Shown one piece after another: positions 61,495-64,000 of a stretch of 64,000 nt of DNA; the stretch's first letter is position 1, and each line of letters starts with the position of its first letter. Below the pieces are notes generated by a model. That model was given only the letters and a program-made list of their open reading frames with translations. It made no database searches and was not told where the DNA came from. The DNA comes from Psychrobacter sp. JCM 18901 (GTDB taxonomy: Bacteria > Pseudomonadota > Gammaproteobacteria > Pseudomonadales > Moraxellaceae): assembly GCF_000586435.1 (NCBI RefSeq), contig NZ_BAWH01000019.1, positions 1 to 64,000 on the forward strand, given 5' to 3'. The translations under genes were made by a program, and so were the position numbers.

Positions 61495-61670
61495 CTAGTA
61501 CCTCATTTGACTATTGAATAAACATTTCAAAAAAACTTTGGCAATATAATCATAGTTAAAGTTGTCATAATAGCAACTTATTGTTGGCTAAAAACCGCCC
61601 AAACCCATTGGAAATACAGTAGTTTTGAACTTATACTTGACTATTTTCCGGACTTAGAAGGATTTGAGAA

Positions 61671-62687
61671 ATGCAGTTTTTGAGGATGATAAGTCAGCAG
61701 TTGAGTCGATTTACGGCATTGGTTATTATTTTAGCGGCCGCAGTGACATTTATAGAGCCTGCGACTTTTTCTTGGGTGACAGGTGATACCCAAGTCATCG
61801 TTCTGGGTGTCATTATGCTCGCAATGGGTATGACACTAGGTAAAGAAGACTATAAGGTGTTGGCCCAGCGCCCGCTTGATATTTTTATCGGTTCAATTAT
61901 CCAATATACCATTATGCCGATTTTAGCGATCAGCGTGGCTAGATTGTTTGACTTATCGCCTGGGTTGACACTGGGTCTAGTATTGGTTGGTACTTGTCCT
62001 GGTGGTGTGTCTTCAAACATTATGAGCTACCTTGCCAAAGGTGATGTGGCGTTTTCGGTAGGTATGACCACCGTATCAACCATCATTGCACCGTTAGTGA
62101 CGCCACTTTGGCTCAATTATTTGGTTGGTCAATCTGTAGAAATGGATGGCTGGGGTATGTTCCACTTTATGCTATTAGTGACGTTGTTGCCAGTCGCTAT
62201 TGGCTCTATGTTAAACATACTATTTCAAAACAAACACTGGTTTAATGACGTACGTGCGGTGATGCCAGGCGTGGCTGTATTAGCTTTTGCTGCTATCGTC
62301 GGTGGCGTTGCCGCTGTGTTTGGCGATCAGTTCTTGCAGTCAGGGCTAGTCGTTATCTTGGCCATCGCGGTACACAATATCGTCGGCTATATATTGGGCT
62401 ACTACTCAGGGGCCTTATTTGGTATGAGCAAACCCAAAAAACGCACCATATCTATCGAGGTTGGTGTACAAAATGCAGGTCTGGCCACGGGCTTAAGCAC
62501 TAAGTTTTTCCCTGGTAATGCAGAGTCCGCCATCGCTGCCGCCGTTGCTTGTATTTGGCACTCTGTTTCTGGCTCTATATTGGCCAATATCTTCGCTTGG
62601 TGGGATAAGCGTCAGGAAGCGAAAAATCCTACCGTCATTGAGATTGAAGAGACCGTAGAGCTTGGCAAACCAATCAGAAATCATTAG
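61671..62687 (+). CDS. Bile acid:sodium symporter (BASS) family transporter
   Basis: An intact 338-residue membrane protein with about ten helices. It carries G-M-T-L-G near residue 53, G-T-C-P-G-G-V-S-S-N near 107 and E-V-G-V-Q-N-A-G-L-A near 263, the two crossover regions of the BASS fold. It probably imports an organic acid with sodium. The start follows AAGGA. It ends before a hairpin and minisatellite. Confidence 0.92.
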   Translation: MQFLRMISQQLSRFTALVIILAAAVTFIEPATFSWVTGDTQVIVLGVIMLAMGMTLGKEDYKVLAQRPLDIFIGSIIQYTIMPILAISVARLFDLSPGLTLGLVLVGTCPGGVSSNIMSYLAKGDVAFSVGMTTVSTIIAPLVTPLWLNYLVGQSVEMDGWGMFHFMLLVTLLPVAIGSMLNILFQNKHWFNDVRAVMPGVAVLAFAAIVGGVAAVFGDQFLQSGLVVILAIAVHNIVGYILGYYSGALFGMSKPKKRTISIEVGVQNAGLATGLSTKFFPGNAESAIAAAVACIWHSVSGSILANIFAWWDKRQEAKNPTVIEIEETVELGKPIRNH

Positions 62688-62774
62688 TACCGAGAAAGGT
62701 AATGCTCAGTAAGGTAATACTGAACTAGGTGATATTGAACTAGCTAATAAAGTTAAAACGCTATGAGTTAAAAT

Positions 62775-62804
62775 ACTATGCTAGATTATTGTTTCTAGCA
62801 TAGT
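62775..62804. terminator. Hairpin downstream of the BASS gene
   Basis: An 11-bp perfect inverted repeat (ACTATGCTAGA at 62775-62785 with TCTAGCATAGT at 62794-62804), loop 8. There is no clear T run on the plus strand; on the minus strand ATTTT follows. It may end either of the two converging genes. Confidence 0.5.
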
Positions 62805-62925
62805 GTTCTCTAATAATGTACCTTTTAATACAGAGTCTTTTAATATAGAGACTTTTAACATAGTGTTTTCTAATAAAGCTCCTTCTAATATAGCGCTCTC
62901 CAGCATAGTATTTTTAGCATAGCAC
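62797..62925. repeat. Degenerate 15-bp tandem repeat
   Basis: About eight and a half units near AATATAGNGNTTTTT, most exactly 15 bases long (e.g. 62827-62841, 62842-62856, 62857-62871, 62872-62886, 62887-62901). Neighbouring units differ at several positions. It is non-coding and lies between converging genes. Confidence 0.75.
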
Positions 62926-62981
62926 TATCGACAATTTGCATGAACTGCTAGCCTCTCTTCTAGGTTCTCACCTAACGCAGT

Positions 62982-63805
62982 CTATCGTAACTCATTTCCA
63001 AAACGTTTACGCACCTGACGCAAGTATAAAGCTGGCGCAATACGCCACAGTAAACTGCCAAAGCGCGAGAGAGGGTCCGGCAATATCCAACGTTTGCGCC
63101 GCTGCAAACCTTGATCGATCCGTTCGGCCATCCACTCAGCACTACGCATATTACCGATCATTGAGCGTGGATGCTTTGCGATACTACCATCACGGCCGAG
63201 CGCGTGGTTCTCGATAGGTGTATCAAGAAAGCTGGGATAGACCATAAGAATATGTATCCCCTCAGACTCTAGCTCCAAGCGCAATACTTCAAAGAACTGG
63301 GCCAGCGCACCTTTTGCCGCACAGTATGCTGCCCGTCCAGGAACTGCATCCAGCCAGCCATTGAGCCGATACAGATAATTTGACCTTTAGATTCACGTAG
63401 CATCGGTAGCGCAGCCATGGTCAGCTCCACTGCTCCTTGCCAATCTACCGCCATAACTTTGCGGAACACCGCAGGATCAGTCTGATGCGCTGGTGATCGA
63501 TGGGTAATCCCAGCATTGTTCACCAATAGATCAAGACGGCCAAAGCGCTCGCTAACTTGCTCAATAAGCGCAGCAATATCATCAATTTGAGTAATATCAG
63601 TGACGACTGTCATGACTCTAGCAGAATCTTCTAACTCACGAGCGCGGGCGATCAGCGCTTGCTCATCTATATCAGCGAGTACTAAGTGATGTCCAGCAGC
63701 ATACCAGTGCTGTGCCATTGCCCAACCAAGTCCTGATGCAGCACCAGTGATTAAAGTAACATTTATTGATGGCATTGGTGGCATTGATGATTTTCTCCCT
63801 TTCAA
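62982..63805 (-). CDS. Short-chain dehydrogenase (one frameshift)
   Basis: A classical SDR: T-G-A-A-S-G-L-G near residue 19, N-N-A-G-I near 97, and the catalytic Y-C-A-A-K restored when one C is added near 63343 (G-W-M-P-V-P-G-R-A-A-Y-C-A-A-K). The last 100 residues are intact. Joined length is up to 274 residues; the ATG at 63784 is also possible. It begins 4 bases inside the next gene upstream on the same strand, which suggests translational coupling. Confidence 0.85.
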
Positions 63806-64000
63806 GGTTTACGCAATCCATTACATTCGATGAAATACTCGAAGGTTTCGGCAGACGTTTTTGCCAAAGAGTAACCAAATTCTTCCTTGAGTCGCCTGTT
63901 ACTCAGTACTGGGCGATAACGCAAAAAATTAACCTGCTCTGGCCCTGTTGGCTTACCGCTCCACTTTGCCACCTGTAAGCCAGCTTTAACCAAACCCACT
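63802..64000 (-). CDS. C-terminal end of an SDR/epimerase-like protein, cut by the window edge
   Basis: The last 65 residues of a protein entering from the right, with Y-R-P-V-L-S-N-R-R-L-K-E-E-F-G-Y and a tail of T-S-A-E-T-F-E-Y-F-I-E-C-N-G-L. This fits the C-terminus of an extended SDR (NAD-dependent epimerase/dehydratase). Its stop overlaps the start region of the SDR gene downstream by 4 bases, so the two are probably one operon. Confidence 0.6.
   Translation of the reverse strand, partial: VGLVKAGLQVAKWSGKPTGPEQVNFLRYRPVLSNRRLKEEFGYSLAKTSAETFEYFIECNGLRKP

Noticed and set aside
1..64000. CRISPR array, tRNA or rRNA genes, prophage
   Set aside because: No spaced direct repeats, cloverleaf-like genes, rRNA segments or phage structural genes were noticed on reading either strand.

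Overview
The window looks like a chromosome segment of a marine or cold-adapted gammaproteobacterium of the Moraxellaceae, most likely Psychrobacter. This is inferred from protein style, moderate GC, many LysR/GST/SDR genes and TA-flanked short repeats; there is no rRNA or marker gene to prove it. No rRNA, tRNA, CRISPR array, prophage or complete transposase gene was seen.

Reading frames: roughly 60 one-base indels break otherwise well-conserved genes. They fall in two classes. One is an A or T run of 7 (occasionally 8) where 6 restores the frame. The other is a missing C (or G, the same on the other strand), often in a C run or before T. Both classes hit core genes such as pqqB, pqqD and copA. 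Sequencing/assembly error is the simplest reading, so most such genes are annotated here as single CDSs across the shift. Two glycosyltransferase genes look genuinely damaged.

Layout: (a) 0.7-5.1 kb, a complete pqqABCDE cofactor operon ending in an M19 dipeptidase, with a terminator hairpin between pqqA and pqqB and ATGA overlaps between later genes. (b) 5.2-26 kb, accessory metabolism: a 2OG-Fe oxygenase, a nitroreductase, a degenerate metallo-beta-lactamase-fold protein, a GNAT, a DMSP lyase (dddP), an EamA exporter, a nitrilase, an HCCA-isomerase-like protein, SDRs with an HxlR regulator, an MFS pump, a MocR regulator and an M14 carboxypeptidase, with several LysR regulators. (c) 26-34.6 kb, a copper island: CusS/CusR-like two-component system, a CusR-like box, small periplasmic proteins, cytochrome c, a DUF411 protein, multicopper oxidase CopA, CopB and a DUF305 membrane protein. 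(d) 34.6-41 kb, Old Yellow Enzyme, DODA dioxygenase, DoxX, LysR regulators and a NADAR antitoxin-like gene without a DarT partner. (e) 41-44 kb, Cu(I) P-type ATPase with CueR. (f) 44-51 kb, GST, zinc-type dehydrogenase, homocysteine methyltransferase and an amino-acid transporter. (g) 51-58 kb, a glycosyltransferase cluster probably building a surface glycan. (h) 58-64 kb, a Lys/Val repeat protein, GST, a PAP2-dual-specificity phosphatase fusion, a bile-acid-symporter family protein and SDRs.

Three short TA-flanked repeat families (A two copies, B two, C four) are scattered through the window; one C copy interrupts a glycosyltransferase gene. Other repeats are an 18.5-copy GACTTT array and a degenerate 15-bp minisatellite.
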